DNA of 64,000 bases from Lachnospiraceae bacterium (GCA_017540265.1 JAFYBJ010000011.1:1-64000), one strand, 5' to 3'. Counted from the stretch's first letter, positions 36,530 to 45,717 are shown. Translations and numbers: made by a program. The notes: generated from the letters alone by a model not told the origin.

Positions 36530-36978
36530 TGGAAGAAAACTCGGGATCGCTTAGCGGAAGGAGACCCATGTCGCGCAGCCAGATAGAGCGGCGTACCATG
36601 ACAAGGGAAGAGATCGCGGAATGGAAATCCAATGCAGACTTAAAAACGGTCCCCTACAGGCATTATTGGGAAACTGAAGAACAGGAAGAAATAGTCTGCG
36701 TTGGGGATGAATATCTTGTCTTTGTGGGATATAATGAGGGGATGACAGCAAAGGTCTGGAATGTAATAGACAGATCGGTCCCGCATAATATCTTTATTTT
36801 GAGGAAAAGCAATGAATTCCGTTATGATCTCGGGGCAAAAGAAGGCGTGCTCCTCCGTTTCCAGTTTAAGGGAGAGATGAGGATATTTAATAAAGACGCT
36901 CTGATAAAGATCATAGAGGGCGGAAGCCTGGATGTATTTCAGAAAAATGATGATATAATCATAAGAATAGATGACTAA
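36526..36978 (+). CDS. Protein of unknown function overlapping recU
   Basis: A 150-aa protein that overlaps recU by 4 bp (ATGA). The N-terminal 35 residues are basic and polar (R-R-P-M-S-R-S-Q-I-E-R-R), followed by a compact beta-rich region (V-C-V-G-D-E-Y-L-V-F-V-G-Y). No cysteines, signal peptide or membrane helix are seen. I do not recognise it. The overlap suggests a role linked to RecU or to DNA, but that is only context. Confidence 0.6.
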   Translation: MMEENSGSLSGRRPMSRSQIERRTMTREEIAEWKSNADLKTVPYRHYWETEEQEEIVCVGDEYLVFVGYNEGMTAKVWNVIDRSVPHNIFILRKSNEFRYDLGAKEGVLLRFQFKGEMRIFNKDALIKIIEGGSLDVFQKNDDIIIRIDD

Positions 36979-36996
36979 AAACGGAGGTTTTTTAAA

Positions 36997-38769
36997 ATGG
37001 TACAGTCAAGAACACACAATTGCGGAGAACTGAGGCTTTCAGATGCAGGAAAGACGGTAACGCTTGCGGGATATTATGAAAATATGAGGCAGGTGAGCAA
37101 AAATCTTGCATTCCTTCAGCTGCGTGATTTTTACGGTGTGACACAGATAGTATTCGAGGATGAAGGGATGCTTTCCTGTCTGGATGGTGTGAACAAGGAA
37201 TCTACGCTGCAGATCACAGGTCTGGTGAGGGAGCGTTCCAACAAAACGGATAAGCTTGCCACCGGAGAGATAGAGGTGGTTCCCACAGAGGTGAATGTAC
37301 TTGGAAAGAATATCCATAACGAGCTTCCTTTCGAGATAAGGCAGTCAAGGCAGGCAGATGAGAATGCCCGTCTTAAATTCAGATATCTGGATCTGAGGAA
37401 TCCTGAAGTAAAGGACAGGATACTTATAAGGAGCAAAGTGGTGACTGAGCTGAGGCAAAGGATGAACGATGAGGATTTCGTTGAGATCACTACTCCCATA
37501 CTTACCTGTTCATCACCTGAGGGAGCAAGAGATTACCTTGTGCCTTCCAGAAAATTTCCGGGGCATTTTTATGCGCTTCCCCAGGCTCCCCAGCAGTTTA
37601 AGCAGATACTCATGGCATCCGGATTTGACCGTTACTTCCAGATAGCGCCCTGCTTCCGTGATGAGGATGCAAGGGCAGACAGAAGCCCGGGAGAATTCTA
37701 TCAGCTGGATATGGAGATGGCATTTGCGGGACAGGAGGATGTGTTCTCCGTGATCGAAAAGGTACTTCCTCCGGTTTTTGAAAAATACGGAACCTATAAA
37801 ACGGCATCAAAGCCGCCCTTCAAGCGTATACCTTATCTTGAGAGCCTTGAAAAGTACGGTACCGACAAGCCGGATCTGCGTATAGATCTTACGGTACAGG
37901 ATGTGACGGAGCTCATGGGGCGGACTGAATTCGGCCCGTTCAAGGATGGGGCTGTGATAAAGGCTGTAAAAACAGACGGTTACAAGGCGACAAGAAAAGA
38001 AATAGACAAGATGATCGCTGATGCGGAAACGGAATCCGGATTTAAGGGATACTGGTTCAGGCTCGATGAGAACGGTGAATTTGTAGGCGGTATTTCAAAA
38101 TTTCTTGCAGATATAAAGCAGGAGGTGCTGGATACTCTTTCATTAAAGCCGGGTGATTTCGTGGCGCTTTCCGCAGGAAAGAAAAATGATGCCATAAAGC
38201 TTGCGGGTGTCTTAAGACGAATGCTCGGTCAGGCTTCTGAGGGTCATTTCGATAAAGAAAGATATGAATTCTGCTGGATAGTTGATTTCCCCATGTATGA
38301 GATAGGAGAGGAATCCGGACAGCTTGAATTCTGCCACAATCCCTTCTCAATGCCCCAGGGCGGCGCTAAAGCTCTTGATGCGGCTGATCCGCTTTCCATA
38401 CTTGCTTATCAGTACGATCTTGTCTGCAACGGCGTAGAGCTTTCTTCCGGAGCGGTAAGAAACCATGATCCCGAGATAATGGTGAAGGCGTTTAAGTTAG
38501 TGGGGCTCGGAGAAGAGGATGTGAAGGCGAAATTCCCTGCAATGTATAACGCCTTTACATACGGTGCACCTCCTCATGCAGGCATAGCACCGGGCGTTGA
38601 CAGAATGGTGATGCTGCTTACCGGTGAGGAATCCATACGTGAGATCATTCCCTTCCCCATGAACAAGCAGGCTCAGGATATCATGATGGGCGCGCCTGCA
38701 GAAGTGGATAAGAAACAGTTGGATGAGGTGCATATATGCATCTGTGAGGAAAAAGAGAAAGAGTCTTAA
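36997..38769 (+). CDS. aspS: Aspartyl-tRNA synthetase
   Basis: This 590-aa class II synthetase is of the bacterial type: an N-terminal OB anticodon-binding domain (about 1-105), a catalytic core with motif 2 F-R-D-E-D-A-R-A-D-R, an inserted GAD domain (about 285-405), and motif 3 G-V-D-R-M-V-M-L-L-T. Length and order match bacterial AspRS. ACGGAGG precedes the ATG. No T-box leader was seen. Confidence 0.95.
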   Translation: MVQSRTHNCGELRLSDAGKTVTLAGYYENMRQVSKNLAFLQLRDFYGVTQIVFEDEGMLSCLDGVNKESTLQITGLVRERSNKTDKLATGEIEVVPTEVNVLGKNIHNELPFEIRQSRQADENARLKFRYLDLRNPEVKDRILIRSKVVTELRQRMNDEDFVEITTPILTCSSPEGARDYLVPSRKFPGHFYALPQAPQQFKQILMASGFDRYFQIAPCFRDEDARADRSPGEFYQLDMEMAFAGQEDVFSVIEKVLPPVFEKYGTYKTASKPPFKRIPYLESLEKYGTDKPDLRIDLTVQDVTELMGRTEFGPFKDGAVIKAVKTDGYKATRKEIDKMIADAETESGFKGYWFRLDENGEFVGGISKFLADIKQEVLDTLSLKPGDFVALSAGKKNDAIKLAGVLRRMLGQASEGHFDKERYEFCWIVDFPMYEIGEESGQLEFCHNPFSMPQGGAKALDAADPLSILAYQYDLVCNGVELSSGAVRNHDPEIMVKAFKLVGLGEEDVKAKFPAMYNAFTYGAPPHAGIAPGVDRMVMLLTGEESIREIIPFPMNKQAQDIMMGAPAEVDKKQLDEVHICICEEKEKES

Positions 38770-38778
38770 GGTATAGCC

Positions 38779-39525
38779 ATGGATACAGATATTGAAAAGC
38801 TGCAGGAGCTTATAGACAGTTCGGAAAAGATCGTTTTTTTCGGTGGAGCAGGAGTCTCCACCGAAAGCGGCATACCGGATTTCAGAAGTGTTGACGGTCT
38901 GTATAATCAGAAATATAAATATCCTCCCGAGACCATGCTCTCCCACAGTTTTTATGTGGGGCATAAGGAGGAATTCTTTGAATTCTACAGGGATAAGCTC
39001 TTACTTAAGGTGGTAGGGACTGATGAAGTGGAAAAGGCCATGCCCAATGCCGCCCATGAATTTCTTGCAAAGCTTGAAGAGGCCGGGAAGCTTACTGCTG
39101 TAGTCACACAGAATATAGACGGTCTTCGTCAGGCGGCGGGAAGTAAAAGAGTATATGAGCTTCACGGATCTGTCCTCAGGAATTTCTGCCAGAGATGCGG
39201 AAAGAATTACGGTGCAGATGAGATATTTAAAATGAAGGGCGTGCCGAAGTGTGACTGCGGCGGCGATATTAAGCCTGATGTGGTCCTTTACGAGGAAGGC
39301 CTTGATAATGACATAATGAACGGCGCGGTAAGGGCCATAAGAGAAGCTGATATGCTGATCATAGGCGGCACGTCACTTGTGGTATATCCTGCGGCGGGGC
39401 TTGTCGATTATTACAGGGGAAATAAGCTGGTGCTTGTAAACCGCGATGCCACCGCAAGGGATTCCGTGGCTGATTATGTTATACACGGAAGCATAGGAGA
39501 GATATTCTCAAGGCTTCATGTCTGA
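38779..39525 (+). CDS. cobB: Sir2-family NAD-dependent protein deacylase
   Basis: This 248-aa sirtuin has the NAD-binding G-A-G-V-S-T-E-S-G-I-P-D-F-R, T-Q-N-I-D-G-L, the catalytic His in E-L-H-G-S, and a zinc site with C-x-x-C (F-C-Q-R-C) and C-D-C. Sirtuins remove acetyl and other acyl groups from lysines. It begins 9 nt after aspS and overlaps the first ATP-grasp gene by 8 bp, so the three belong to one transcript. Confidence 0.92.
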   Translation: MDTDIEKLQELIDSSEKIVFFGGAGVSTESGIPDFRSVDGLYNQKYKYPPETMLSHSFYVGHKEEFFEFYRDKLLLKVVGTDEVEKAMPNAAHEFLAKLEEAGKLTAVVTQNIDGLRQAAGSKRVYELHGSVLRNFCQRCGKNYGADEIFKMKGVPKCDCGGDIKPDVVLYEEGLDNDIMNGAVRAIREADMLIIGGTSLVVYPAAGLVDYYRGNKLVLVNRDATARDSVADYVIHGSIGEIFSRLHV

Positions 39526-40402
39526 TATGAGAGCTGCGCTTGTCACAAATGAATTTGTAAAGAGTGAAAAATTTGAAGAGCTCTTTGCCATGTTAAATGA
39601 GGCAGCCTTAAAAGAAGGTGTGGAGCTTGTAAGATCATCGAATGCGGAATGTTTTGAAAAGCTTGGGCTTTCGGATTACGAGGAACACTCGCTTGGGGAT
39701 TATGATTTCATCCTTTTCTGGGATAAGGACGTGAGGCTTGCGGGGGAGCTGGAACGGATCGGTTATCGTGTTTTTAACAGTGCGGAAGCTATTGCCGCCT
39801 GCGATGATAAGAGCATTACATATATGCGTTTAAAAAAAGCGGGTGTAAGGCAGCCGCTTAGCTTTATCTCTCCCAAGAAATTTCATTCTGACGGATTGCT
39901 CCCTGAAGCTTTCCTTCGCAGCGCCGGGAAAAAACTGTCGTATCCGCTTGTCTTTAAGGAAGTCTTCGGATCCTTCGGAGACAGGGTATATCTTATTAAT
40001 GACGAAGAGGAACTATTTGAACGAGCCCGCATTACAGGTGAAAGAGCCTATATGCTTCAGGAATTCATAGAAAGCTCGAAGGGGCGTGATATACGTCTGC
40101 AGGTAGCGGGAGATAAAGTCTGTGCCGCAATGCTTCGTTATAATGACGGTGATTTCAGGGCAAATATCACAAACGGCGGAAGCATGAAACCATATACGCC
40201 TTCGGAAGATGAGGTAAAGATGGCTTTGGAGGCCTGCAGGGCCATGAATCTAAGCTTCGCCGGAGTGGATATATTATTCGGTGAGGACGGCCCGTTTCTC
40301 TGTGAAGTTAATTCCAACGCACATTTTAAAAATCTTTATGACTGCACAGGTATCAATGCTGCGGAGCATATAATAGCTCACCTTAGGGAAATATGCTCAT
40401 GA
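39518..40402 (+). CDS. RimK-like ATP-grasp ligase, copy 1
   Basis: This 294-aa protein has an ATP-grasp fold: an N-terminal substrate domain (about 1-100), the ATP-binding Lys in L-V-F-K-E-V-F-G-S-F-G, Q-E-F-I-E hinge residues, G-R-D-I-R, and metal ligands in C-E-V-N-S-N. RimK-type enzymes join amino acids to carboxylates (polyglutamylation, peptide or cofactor tails). The substrate is unknown. It overlaps the sirtuin upstream and the second ATP-grasp gene downstream. Confidence 0.8.
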   Translation: MSDMRAALVTNEFVKSEKFEELFAMLNEAALKEGVELVRSSNAECFEKLGLSDYEEHSLGDYDFILFWDKDVRLAGELERIGYRVFNSAEAIAACDDKSITYMRLKKAGVRQPLSFISPKKFHSDGLLPEAFLRSAGKKLSYPLVFKEVFGSFGDRVYLINDEEELFERARITGERAYMLQEFIESSKGRDIRLQVAGDKVCAAMLRYNDGDFRANITNGGSMKPYTPSEDEVKMALEACRAMNLSFAGVDILFGEDGPFLCEVNSNAHFKNLYDCTGINAAEHIIAHLREICS

Positions 40403-41223
40403 AAGATCTGTGGTGGCTCATATATTCTCATGAAGATATAGAGAGGAACCGCTCTTATATCGATCTGTATTTTAAATATGCTTCAGAAAAAGGTAAAAAA
40501 TTAGAACTGCTTGAAAGCGGATCGTTTTCCGAACTGCCGGATAAAATGCCAGAGGCAGTCATAAACCGCTCAAGAAATGTTTATATATCAAAATGTTTCG
40601 AGGAAGCCGGAGTAAGAGTATACAACAGTGCGAAGGTTGCAGAGCTTGGTAATGATAAATTAAAAGCCATAGTTTTTGCAGGAGCCCTTGAAATTCCGGT
40701 AATGAGGACTTTGAATGAGAGAGGTGATCTCGCTTTCCCTTTTGTGATGAAGAGCAGGGGAGGTCACGGCGGGAAAGAAGTCTTTCTCATAAATAACGAA
40801 GAAGAATATGAAAGTCTTAAATGTATAAAGAGCGCGGACGGAAGTGATTTCATATTTCAGGAAATGGCATCGGATACCGGAAAGGATCTGCGTATCTATA
40901 CGGTGGGAGATGAGATGATCGGATCGATGATGAGGATCTCGGATACGGATTTTAAGAGCAATTATTCACTGGGCGGAAAAGCCTTTGTGCATGAGCTTAC
41001 GGATGAAGAGAGAGGGATCGCGGAAAAGATCATAGAAGCCCTGCATCCCGGACACATCGGTATAGATCTTATTTATGATCATGGCAGACCTGTATTTAAC
41101 GAGCTGGAGGATGCTGTGGGCAGCAGGATGCTCTACAGATATACGGATACGGATGCCGTAAGGCTGTATGTGGATCATATAGACCGTGATATCAAGAAAG
41201 CTTATTCTCCTCTTACGAGGTGA
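40399..41223 (+). CDS. RimK-like ATP-grasp ligase, copy 2
   Basis: A protein of about 274 aa, placed at ATG 40399 because AGGGAA ends 8 nt upstream; ATG 40393 is also possible. It has the same fold as the preceding gene but is distant in sequence: V-M-K-S-R-G-G-H-G-G (ATP loop), Q-E-M-A hinge, K-D-L-R-I-Y, and N-E-L-E-D-A-V-G-S-R at the metal site, where Asp stands in for the usual Asn. It overlaps the first ligase by 4 bp and its 3' end overlaps the convergent RelA/SpoT-like gene by 22 bp. Confidence 0.8.
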   Translation: MKDLWWLIYSHEDIERNRSYIDLYFKYASEKGKKLELLESGSFSELPDKMPEAVINRSRNVYISKCFEEAGVRVYNSAKVAELGNDKLKAIVFAGALEIPVMRTLNERGDLAFPFVMKSRGGHGGKEVFLINNEEEYESLKCIKSADGSDFIFQEMASDTGKDLRIYTVGDEMIGSMMRISDTDFKSNYSLGGKAFVHELTDEERGIAEKIIEALHPGHIGIDLIYDHGRPVFNELEDAVGSRMLYRYTDTDAVRLYVDHIDRDIKKAYSPLTR

Positions 41224-42734
41224 TTCATCTGGAAATATTTTACCAGCTTATCCTTTGCCTTACTGGTTGAAAGATAGCGGAACCATTCTATGGAAGGTCT
41301 GGTATTTCTGTTGCAGACTATCTCTACGGTATCATTCTCATTTACCCTGGTATAAGGCCCCAGCTGGGCTGTTGAACCGTTTATCAGCGCATATGAAAAA
41401 TGCAGACCTATATCCGTATGTATGCGGAAAGCAAAATCCAGCACGGATGCGCCGGCTTCTATGGTATCCCGCATGCCGTTCTTTCTGAAAACAGTGATCC
41501 TGGGAATATAGGTATCCCTGGGTTCCACTTCGTTTACATCATAGCTTAATACGGAATCGTCATCTATCATTATCTTTCCGAAACAATAATCGAAATATTC
41601 TGATTCGGTGCGCACAAAGAGTCTGTAATAATTTCCCGAGGCATCCTGAAGTTTATAATACGAGGAAATACCGTTGGTGGTATTTTTAATTTTGACTACG
41701 TATATTCCTGCCGGTATAAGTACATTTTTAAGATATGAGAAAACTATATCCTCGGCAGATACCACGCTTTCCTTATCTGCAACTGAATCATCCAGAATGA
41801 GCATCAGATCATAGAGCGCTACATTCTTTCTGTTCATGATACCCTGATCAAGGGTTTTGTTTACATTGTCGCTTATGGTCTTTAAATATCTGAAGACAGA
41901 TATCATATAACGTTCATCTGCGTGGAAATCCACTATCCTGCCGCAGTAGGCATCTGTTCCGTATTTTTCCTGAAGGCTGGTCTCCTTCTTGTCAAAAGCC
42001 CTGCTCATAAGCTCAAGGGTCTTATCGGTGCTGTATGCGCTTAAACTTAAGAGATTCCTGTAGTGGGAATTGATCTGATTGTATATATTTCTGTGGACGG
42101 TTTTAAAGCAGAGCTCCTCAAGTATATCTGCAAGCATGAATGCTCCGGCGTCCCTTATCATGGGGAGTATTATCTCCCTGGTCCGCTGGGCCTTCTTAAG
42201 CTGCTTTTCTGCAGACATTGCCTCGATGGTTTTTAAGTTATCTATTCTGTCGGCGGCTTTTACAAGGAGGCCTCTGGGGTTCATGATACTCTGCATCTTT
42301 ACTTCGCTCATGATATCCAGCTCGGCCTTTGAAAGCTCGGGATCGGTATGCTCTCCCAGTTTGGTGACGGCATTTACTATATCCGCAACCGCCTGTCCGT
42401 ATTCCGATGCGATAAGCTCTATGGAGGCGCCTTTTTCGCTGCAGTCTTCCACCACGTCATGAAGAAGGGCTGCAGTCACGGTCTCAACATCTGCACCGCA
42501 GAGCGCAACCGTATAGGCCACCCTTAAAGGGTGATATATGTAGGGCTCGCCGCTTTTCCTGAAGATGCCATCATGCATGTTTTCGGCGTAGTTATATGCT
42601 TTTGCGAGCTTGTCCTCGTCGAAGAATTTGTGATGGACCTTTACCTCGGCAAGTACTTTTTCAAAGCTGCCTCCGGTATCATAATCCTTCATGGAAGCGA
42701 GGAACCTGTTTATGGATCTGATCTTCTCATGCAT
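41202..42734 (-). CDS. RelA/SpoT-like protein: HD hydrolase, degenerate synthetase, TGS
   Basis: This 510-aa protein shows the RSH order. The HD (p)ppGpp hydrolase domain (about 30-185) has H-P-L-R-V-A, L-L-H-D-V-V-E-D and A-D-R-I-D-N-L-K-T. A middle segment (about 230-400) aligns with the synthetase domain: N-G-I-S-S-Y-Y-K-L-Q and F-V-R-T-E-S stand where active enzymes have G-Y-Q-S-L-H and E-V-Q-I-R-T. A TGS domain (about 405-475) follows. The C-terminal ACT region of full-length Rel is absent. It is likely an alarmone hydrolase or a pseudo-enzyme. It follows the HTH gene by 10 nt. Confidence 0.8.
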   Translation of the reverse strand: MHEKIRSINRFLASMKDYDTGGSFEKVLAEVKVHHKFFDEDKLAKAYNYAENMHDGIFRKSGEPYIYHPLRVAYTVALCGADVETVTAALLHDVVEDCSEKGASIELIASEYGQAVADIVNAVTKLGEHTDPELSKAELDIMSEVKMQSIMNPRGLLVKAADRIDNLKTIEAMSAEKQLKKAQRTREIILPMIRDAGAFMLADILEELCFKTVHRNIYNQINSHYRNLLSLSAYSTDKTLELMSRAFDKKETSLQEKYGTDAYCGRIVDFHADERYMISVFRYLKTISDNVNKTLDQGIMNRKNVALYDLMLILDDSVADKESVVSAEDIVFSYLKNVLIPAGIYVVKIKNTTNGISSYYKLQDASGNYYRLFVRTESEYFDYCFGKIMIDDDSVLSYDVNEVEPRDTYIPRITVFRKNGMRDTIEAGASVLDFAFRIHTDIGLHFSYALINGSTAQLGPYTRVNENDTVEIVCNRNTRPSIEWFRYLSTSKAKDKLVKYFQMNHLVRGE

Positions 42735-42744
42735 AGGTGTACCC

Positions 42745-43869
42745 TCACGAATTATCCTTATCCTTCTTTATGCCGTAATACTTAATGGTATGATACCACT
42801 CGTCATCGTCTATCTCGGATACTTTTGCATATCTGAGAAGGTTTCTTGTAAGGCTTTCTTTTATGATACGCTCCAGATTAGACTGGATCAGAAGCTGACG
42901 CTGTGTGTCGTTAAAGGAAAAGCCGGTATTCTCATCGTTCATATAGAGATTCTTGAAGGTACGGATCAGCTCATCGCTCTCAAGCCCTGCATGATAATTG
43001 GGATAAGAGAGCAGCATCGCTTTGTGTATATCTTCTTCGGAAAGATTTAAGGCAAGGCGGGAAAGTCCGATGAACTGGACTGTAGGCATATGCTGACGCC
43101 CTCTGGATACGGAATTAGTTGTGCCTATACCGCCTATATATTCGTTCTTTCTTGTGTTGGGGCGGTGAAGTATGACAGAGATCCTGTCTTCGCTTTCGTG
43201 GATCAGGGTGATATAGTAATGATCCTTTGAAGTAAGGACATTTCCGTAATAGACATATTTGCCGAGTCCCTTTTTGAAAAAGTATCTCACTGCTTCCCTG
43301 CCGTCATTTATATCTTCCAGATCCTTCTTGAGCCCGGCTACCATATCCCTGTCCTTTTTTCCGAGCATGGCAACGCAGTCATAGGTGGGAATACCGGTGG
43401 CGGTTTCCGCCTCACATATCTTTAAAACGCCGTAATTCATGGAAGTATCGGCGGAATTATTATCTTTGCCCTTGTAATTTTCCGTGTCGAGATAATAGGC
43501 GAAATAGGTGCCTGCAAGACGTTTAAGTTCCACGGGATCGTTGAGCTCGAAGAGGCTTCTGAAGTCGTCATCACCCGTGCTTATATCCTCGGAGACGCGC
43601 AGCTCTTTGAGATACACATCCTCGGGAGTTTCCTTTCTCATGAGGATATCATCAACAGACAGGCCGAACAGATCCTTGAGACGTAAAAGCATGTAATAAT
43701 CGGGGATCTTTTTCCCGTCACAGCATTCATTTAATTCTTCGAAGTCAATATGAAGGCGTTCTGCAAGGCGCACTCTGTCGGTCCCCAGACGTTCTATCAG
43801 ACTGTTTAAGTTAAAAGCCGTATTTTCAAGGATGGCCTTTTCTGTTTCCTGTCTGTTTCTTTCCTGCAT
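42745..43869 (-). CDS. HTH-domain protein upstream of the RSH-like gene
   Basis: This 374-aa protein has an N-terminal XRE-like helix-turn-helix (about residues 20-80; L-A-E-R-L-H-I-D-F-E-E-L and L-R-L-K-D-L-F-G-L-S-V-D-D-I-L). A large region of no recognised family, rich in charged residues and with a Y-Y-F/Y-Y-L pattern, follows. AGGAGGTGC sits just before the ATG. The 10-nt gap to the RSH-like gene makes an operon likely, perhaps a regulator controlling or responding to alarmone metabolism. That link is inferred from context. Confidence 0.6.
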   Translation of the reverse strand: MQERNRQETEKAILENTAFNLNSLIERLGTDRVRLAERLHIDFEELNECCDGKKIPDYYMLLRLKDLFGLSVDDILMRKETPEDVYLKELRVSEDISTGDDDFRSLFELNDPVELKRLAGTYFAYYLDTENYKGKDNNSADTSMNYGVLKICEAETATGIPTYDCVAMLGKKDRDMVAGLKKDLEDINDGREAVRYFFKKGLGKYVYYGNVLTSKDHYYITLIHESEDRISVILHRPNTRKNEYIGGIGTTNSVSRGRQHMPTVQFIGLSRLALNLSEEDIHKAMLLSYPNYHAGLESDELIRTFKNLYMNDENTGFSFNDTQRQLLIQSNLERIIKESLTRNLLRYAKVSEIDDDEWYHTIKYYGIKKDKDNS

Positions 43870-44003
43870 GCTGCACCTCCTATGACATGGCGTGGAAAAA
43901 TATAGGGAATATTATATCAAACTGCGGGATATTTGTGAATAATATCCGATGTATAACAAAGTATCAGGATAACAAGATTACATAATACCGCTTGCCATAT
44001 TTA

Positions 44004-44012
44004 TGATATAAT
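44004..44012 (+). promoter_or_regulatory. Extended -10 promoter for hisS
   Basis: TGATATAAT (TGn plus TATAAT), 39 nt before the hisS ATG. No good -35 is seen, as expected for extended -10 promoters. Confidence 0.5.
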
Positions 44013-44050
44013 CTTGTAGATATATTTTTTTGATGGAAGGGTAAAAGAAA

Positions 44051-45367
44051 ATGAGTGATGTAAAGGTAAAACCGGGCATACTTTCAGGCTTTATGGAGCT
44101 TCTGCCCGGAAAACAGAAGATATTTGACAATATGCAGGCCACTTTAAGGGAGGTATTTTCCTCCTATGGTTTTTATGGCCTTGATACTCCTGTACTTGAG
44201 CGTACGGAGATCCTTCTTGCAAAGGGCGGCGGAGAGACGGAAAAGCAGGTTTACCGCTTTGACAGGGGCGATACGGATATAACCATGCGTTATGATCTTA
44301 CCGTTCCCCTCGCAAGGTATGTTGCCGAGCACTATTCGGATCTTTCCTTTCCTTTTAAGAGGTACCAGATAGGCAAGGTTTACAGGGGAGAACGCAGCCA
44401 GAAGGGGCGGTTTCGTGAATTCTATCAGTGCGATATCGATATAATCGGAGACGGAAAGCTTTCCGTGTTAAACGAGGCCGAGTGCCCGGCTGTTATGGCA
44501 GAGGCTCTCACGGCTCTCGGTATTCCCGATTTTAAGATAAGGATAAACAACAGAAAGCTCTTAAACGGGCTCTTTGAGATATACGGCGTACAGGATAAGA
44601 AAACGGAGATACTGCGTGCCGTGGATAAGATCGAAAAGATCGGCAGGGAAAAGGTGATAGAGGAACTTAAAGAGAACGGACTTGCAGAAGAGAACGCCGC
44701 AGATATCCTTGATACCGTGACCTTTGGTAAGAGTAGTGCCGAAACCGAGGAAATGCTTTCATCCTTTGCGGGAAAGTCAGCGCTTTTTGATGAGGGCGTA
44801 TCGGATCTTAAGCGTGTAATGGATGCAATGAGGTCTCTTGGAGTAAAGGAAGAGAATTTCGGCTATGACTTAAGCATTGCCAGAGGGCTTGATTATTATA
44901 CAGGTTCCGTGTATGAGACACAGTTTACTCCTGATCCGTCCATCGGCAGCATATGCAGCGGCGGCCGTTATGACGATCTGGCAGGATATTTTACCGACAG
45001 GCCCCTTCCGGGCGTCGGAATGTCCATCGGCCTTACACGTCTTTTCTATATACTTAATGAGAAGGAGTATTTTAAAGATGAGGCAGGCAGTGCCGCGGAG
45101 GTGCTCTTTATACCCATGACGGATGATATGGATAAGGCGCTTTCATTCTCTGCACAGTTAAGAAGCGCGGGTGTAAGGGTTCAGACCTACTATGAGGATA
45201 AGAAATTTAAAAAGAAGATGGATTATGCAAACAAATTAGGCATACCCTTTGTGGCACTCCTCGGAGAGGACGAAATAAAGGAAGGAAAGATATCCCTTAA
45301 AGATATGAGAAGCGGTGAACAGGCAATGCTTGATATCAAAGAGGCTGCAGCAAGGATAAAGGCATAG
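44051..45367 (+). CDS. hisS: Histidyl-tRNA synthetase
   Basis: This 438-aa class II synthetase carries R-Y-D-L-T-V-P-L-A-R, motif 2 F-R-E-F-Y-Q-C-D-I-D, and the histidine-binding motif G-L-D-Y-Y-T-G-S-V-Y. A C-terminal anticodon-binding domain (about 345-438) is present. This separates it from HisZ, which lacks that domain. GGAAGGG precedes the ATG. No T-box leader is visible in the 180-nt upstream region. Confidence 0.95.
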   Translation: MSDVKVKPGILSGFMELLPGKQKIFDNMQATLREVFSSYGFYGLDTPVLERTEILLAKGGGETEKQVYRFDRGDTDITMRYDLTVPLARYVAEHYSDLSFPFKRYQIGKVYRGERSQKGRFREFYQCDIDIIGDGKLSVLNEAECPAVMAEALTALGIPDFKIRINNRKLLNGLFEIYGVQDKKTEILRAVDKIEKIGREKVIEELKENGLAEENAADILDTVTFGKSSAETEEMLSSFAGKSALFDEGVSDLKRVMDAMRSLGVKEENFGYDLSIARGLDYYTGSVYETQFTPDPSIGSICSGGRYDDLAGYFTDRPLPGVGMSIGLTRLFYILNEKEYFKDEAGSAAEVLFIPMTDDMDKALSFSAQLRSAGVRVQTYYEDKKFKKKMDYANKLGIPFVALLGEDEIKEGKISLKDMRSGEQAMLDIKEAAARIKA

Positions 45368-45372
45368 GGTTG

Positions 45373-45400
45373 TGTCATCTTTAGCGAAGCGAAGGATCTT
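45373..45400 (+). repeat. REP-like dispersed palindrome, family A, copy 6
   Basis: TGTCATCTTTAGCGAAGCGAAGGATCTT, a slightly degenerate copy after hisS. The left arm has lost part of its complement. Confidence 0.65.
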
Positions 45401-45434
45401 TAAACAATAGAACAACTCACAGGGAGGAATGTCC

Positions 45435-45629
45435 ATGGAACCCATGAAGAAAAGAGAGATAATCGAAAAATATGCATCGGAGATCTACAAGGCGGGTAAG
45501 GATGAAAGCTTAAAGGAAGAGCTGCATGAGGAATTTACTGCGGTATGTGAGGCAAATGGTTTTATAGGCGAATTAAGAGAACAGCTCTGGCAGTCTATTA
45601 CCAAGAGAGTGGATATAATGAACAGATAA
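45435..45629 (+). CDS. Small helical protein of unknown function
   Basis: A 64-aa protein placed at ATG 45435, seven bases after GGGAGG; ATG 45429 is too close to the ribosome site. It is highly charged and predicted all-helical (K-K-R-E-I-I-E-K-Y-A-S-E-I). No known family is recognised. It stands between a family-A repeat and a terminator, so it forms its own short transcript or a tail of hisS. Confidence 0.55.
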   Translation: MEPMKKREIIEKYASEIYKAGKDESLKEELHEEFTAVCEANGFIGELREQLWQSITKRVDIMNR

Positions 45630-45644
45630 TACAGATAATGAAAG

Positions 45645-45667
45645 TCCCCGGTATTCCGGGGATTTTT
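45645..45667 (+). terminator. Intrinsic terminator after the small helical protein
   Basis: TCCCCGG-tatt-CCGGGGA, then TTTTT. Confidence 0.8.
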
Positions 45668-45717
45668 ACGGAAAGAAAAAGTGATCGTTTTTTGGATACC
45701 AATTTTGGAGAAGGGTA

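Noticed and set aside
43870..44050. T-box leader before hisS
   Set aside because: No T-box sequence or specifier-like hairpin; only an extended -10 promoter is seen.
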